From: an uncultured Porphyromonadaceae bacterium
Lineage (GTDB): Bacteria > Bacteroidota > Bacteroidia > Bacteroidales > Muribaculaceae
DNA: 14,937 bases
Assembly: GCA_902462525.1 (NCBI GenBank)
Contig: CABQCA010000043.1
Coordinates: 1-14,937 of the forward strand
Reading direction: 5' to 3'
In this document: piece by piece, positions 14,233 through 14,937 of the stretch
How the letters are laid out: every line of letters begins with the position of its first letter
Numbering within the stretch: position 1 is the stretch's first letter
The notes under the pieces: model-generated
What the model saw: only the letters and a program-made list of their open reading frames with translations
The model's database searches: none
What the model was told of the DNA's origin: nothing
Position numbers and translations under genes: made by a program

Positions 14233-14937
14233 TCAGAGGAGGAAGGCTACTTCCTTGAAGGCGAAGCGGCGGTCGGGGCTGAGGGTGAGGATTCCGTCGG
14301 GATCTACAGCTATGATTTCGGCCTCGAAGCGCGTGCCGTCGGGTGTGGCGAAAGTCCATATGCCGGAGCGGCGCCAGAGGCGGCTCATGTAGCGGACATT
14401 GAGGGCGGCGGGGTCGGGTGCTGTTTCGTAGGCGCTGAGAGCGTCGGCTATGGCCTCTGCGAAGCGCTGCAGCAGCGGTTCCAGGTTGTAGCTCAGTCCG
14501 GTGAACTGCCGCAGCGAGCATGGATTCGGGGCATCGCTTACGAAGCGAGTCTGGTTGATGTTGATGCCTATGCCGGCGATGGAGCGGTCGATGCGGCATC
14601 CCGAAAGGGTGTTTTCGATGAGAATCCCGCAGATTTTGCTGTCGCCTACATAGATGTCATTGGGCCATTTTATGGCCGTGCGCTGTGCCACGCCGGCTTC
14701 GGCGAGGAGTGCGTCGAGGGTGTCGGCGATGGCGAGCGACACTATCATCGACAGTTCGAACTGCCGGACAGCCCCGATGGCCGCGGGGCGCAGCATCTGC
14801 GAGAATGTGAGGTTCGCACCCGGCTCGGCTTCCCAGCTGTTGCCTCGCTGGCCTCGGCCGGCGGTCTGTGTGCGGGCTGCTACAACGAGGCCTGCCGGCG
14901 CATCGGGCCGTGCGGCGAGTTCGCTGCTGGTCGAGGC
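14233..14937 (-). CDS. birA: Biotin-[acetyl-CoA-carboxylase] ligase, N-terminus beyond the window
   Basis: A partial gene of 234 visible residues; the frame is open to the right edge and the true start lies outside. It activates biotin to biotinyl-AMP and attaches it to the lysine of biotin carboxyl carrier proteins. The ligase motifs are seen: STSSEL at the edge (2-7), the biotinyl-AMP loop GRGQRGNSW (27-35), KWPND (90-94) and GILIE. GIGININQT and a C-terminal SH3-like small domain ending FKEVAFLL follow. An internal ATG at 14796 gives a shorter frame but would lose the GRGxRG loop, so it is not the start. Whether a DNA-binding N-terminal domain exists cannot be told from this window. Confidence 0.93.
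   Translation of the reverse strand, partial: ASTSSELAARPDAPAGLVVAARTQTAGRGQRGNSWEAEPGANLTFSQMLRPAAIGAVRQFELSMIVSLAIADTLDALLAEAGVAQRTAIKWPNDIYVGDSKICGILIENTLSGCRIDRSIAGIGININQTRFVSDAPNPCSLRQFTGLSYNLEPLLQRFAEAIADALSAYETAPDPAALNVRYMSRLWRRSGIWTFATPDGTRFEAEIIAVDPDGILTLSPDRRFAFKEVAFLL

Overview
The window looks like chromosomal DNA from a GC-rich member of the Bacteroidales; Muribaculaceae would fit, but that is a guess. The grounds are three promoters of the Bacteroidetes type (TTTG, 20-base spacer, TAnnTTTG), no Shine-Dalgarno-like leaders, a DUF177 gene of the kind that precedes rpmF in this phylum, a GH97 glycosidase, and an efflux operon with two MacB-type permeases. Every gene I can support is on the minus strand, so the window reads from right to left. 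I see no tRNA, rRNA, CRISPR array, insertion sequence or integrase.

In transcription order (right to left): a biotin-protein ligase gene (birA) whose N-terminus lies beyond the right edge; a promoter 11 bases after its stop; two glycosyltransferase genes joined by a 4-base ATGA overlap; a secreted GH97 glycoside hydrolase 21 bases further on; a serB-type phosphoserine phosphatase with two ACT-like domains, its own -7 box and a terminator; a patatin-like phospholipase with a POTRA-like segment and a predicted outer-membrane barrel (type Vd-like).

Next, about 96 bases carry direct repeats and a palindrome but no canonical promoter. They lead into a five-gene tripartite efflux operon: ATPase, permease, permease, periplasmic adaptor, outer-membrane TolC-like channel. 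The first three genes are 4 bases apart; the last two follow gaps of 58 and 66 bases. The ATPase would drive the paired FtsX/MacB-type permeases, with the HlyD/MacA-like adaptor bridging them to the TolC-like channel. The substrate cannot be read from the sequence.

At the left end are a small monocistronic YbjN-like gene with a promoter and a terminator-like hairpin, and the first 69 codons of a DUF177 gene with its own promoter. Most of the window is ordinary core genome. The points worth a second look are short control sequences (symmetrical elements inside promoter spacers, a near-leaderless glycosyltransferase mRNA, a repeat cluster before the efflux operon, a tandem heptamer at the adaptor stop codon) and the retaining-type active site of the GH97 enzyme in a glycosyltransferase operon. 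I did not find a clearly new multi-gene system.
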